Assembly: GCA_003164415.1 (NCBI GenBank)
Contig: PLTK01000207.1
Span: 7,850-21,988 of the forward strand
Length of the DNA: 14,139 bases
DNA from: Methanobacterium sp.
GTDB lineage: Archaea > Methanobacteriota > Methanobacteria > Methanobacteriales > Methanobacteriaceae
Direction: 5' to 3'
The first letter of the stretch is position 1, and every line of letters begins with the position of its first letter. The notes under the pieces are model-generated. The model saw only the letters and a program-made list of their open reading frames with translations. It searched no databases and was not told where the DNA came from. The position numbers were made by a program, and so were the translations under genes. Shown here one piece after another: positions 13,993 through 14,139 of this stretch.

Positions 13993-14139
13993 AAACCTAA
14001 CTTACAAAAATTCTTACTAAATTTTTTTTATTTATATGTTGATTTAAATGGTGTCCCTTAATTATTTACGTTTTTAAAAACTTTCAAGTACATCTAATAA
14101 CAGAACATGACCTGATTATAGTTAAATACGTAACCTTTT

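Noticed and set aside
1..14139. tRNA, rRNA, CRISPR array, transposase or integrase
   Set aside because: Searched by eye on both strands; no TTCGA-type T-arm, regular spaced repeats, or mobile-element protein motifs were found.

Overview
The window looks like a chromosomal accessory or decay-prone segment from a methanogenic archaeon of the order Methanobacteriales, probably a Methanobacterium-like organism. It is very AT-rich, with archaeal TATA-like boxes (TTTATATATAG, CTTTATATATG) and clear GGAGG/GAGGTG ribosome binding sites. It also carries a broken C39-type cysteine peptidase with what reads as a pseudomurein-binding repeat, and a fragment of an archaeal histone. Pseudomurein walls are specific to Methanobacteriales and Methanopyrus. 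I see no rRNA, tRNA, CRISPR array or transposase.

Left part (1-6528). A stand-alone arginine deiminase family gene (minus) shares a 165-bp promoter region with a divergent two-gene unit. That unit encodes a 459-residue protein with a transglutaminase-like Cys-His-Asp core and a 166-residue protein I do not recognise. Next comes the minus-strand wreck of a radical SAM enzyme, then an intact DHA2-type MFS exporter (plus), and a small ferritin-like protein whose metal-ligand spacing resembles encapsulated ferritin. The latter has a perfect 14-bp palindrome before its start and a hairpin/oligo-T terminator after it.

Middle (6529-10108). About 1.3 kb holds no intact ordinary gene. It has a GC-richer island with a long-range stem (candidate RNA), a frameshifted minus-strand gene of unknown function, and a possible 24-residue membrane peptide with an ACG start. 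After this come a PRC-barrel protein with a charged tail, the last 21 codons of a histone gene, a twice-frameshifted zinc-ribbon gene, and two unrecognised small proteins read divergently.

Right part (10109-14139). A secreted seven-repeat beta-propeller protein (minus) is followed by about 400 bp of gene wreckage. This contains an MFS transporter piece and two pieces of one protein lying in opposite orientations. An intact class I methyltransferase (minus) and the broken C39/pseudomurein-binding peptidase gene (plus) complete the window.

The intact genes do not form one obvious pathway. The strongest regional signal is decay: at least seven genes are frameshifted, truncated or rearranged, scattered between intact genes that have their own promoters. 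The least explained intact unit is the transglutaminase-like gene with its small partner, divergent from the deiminase.
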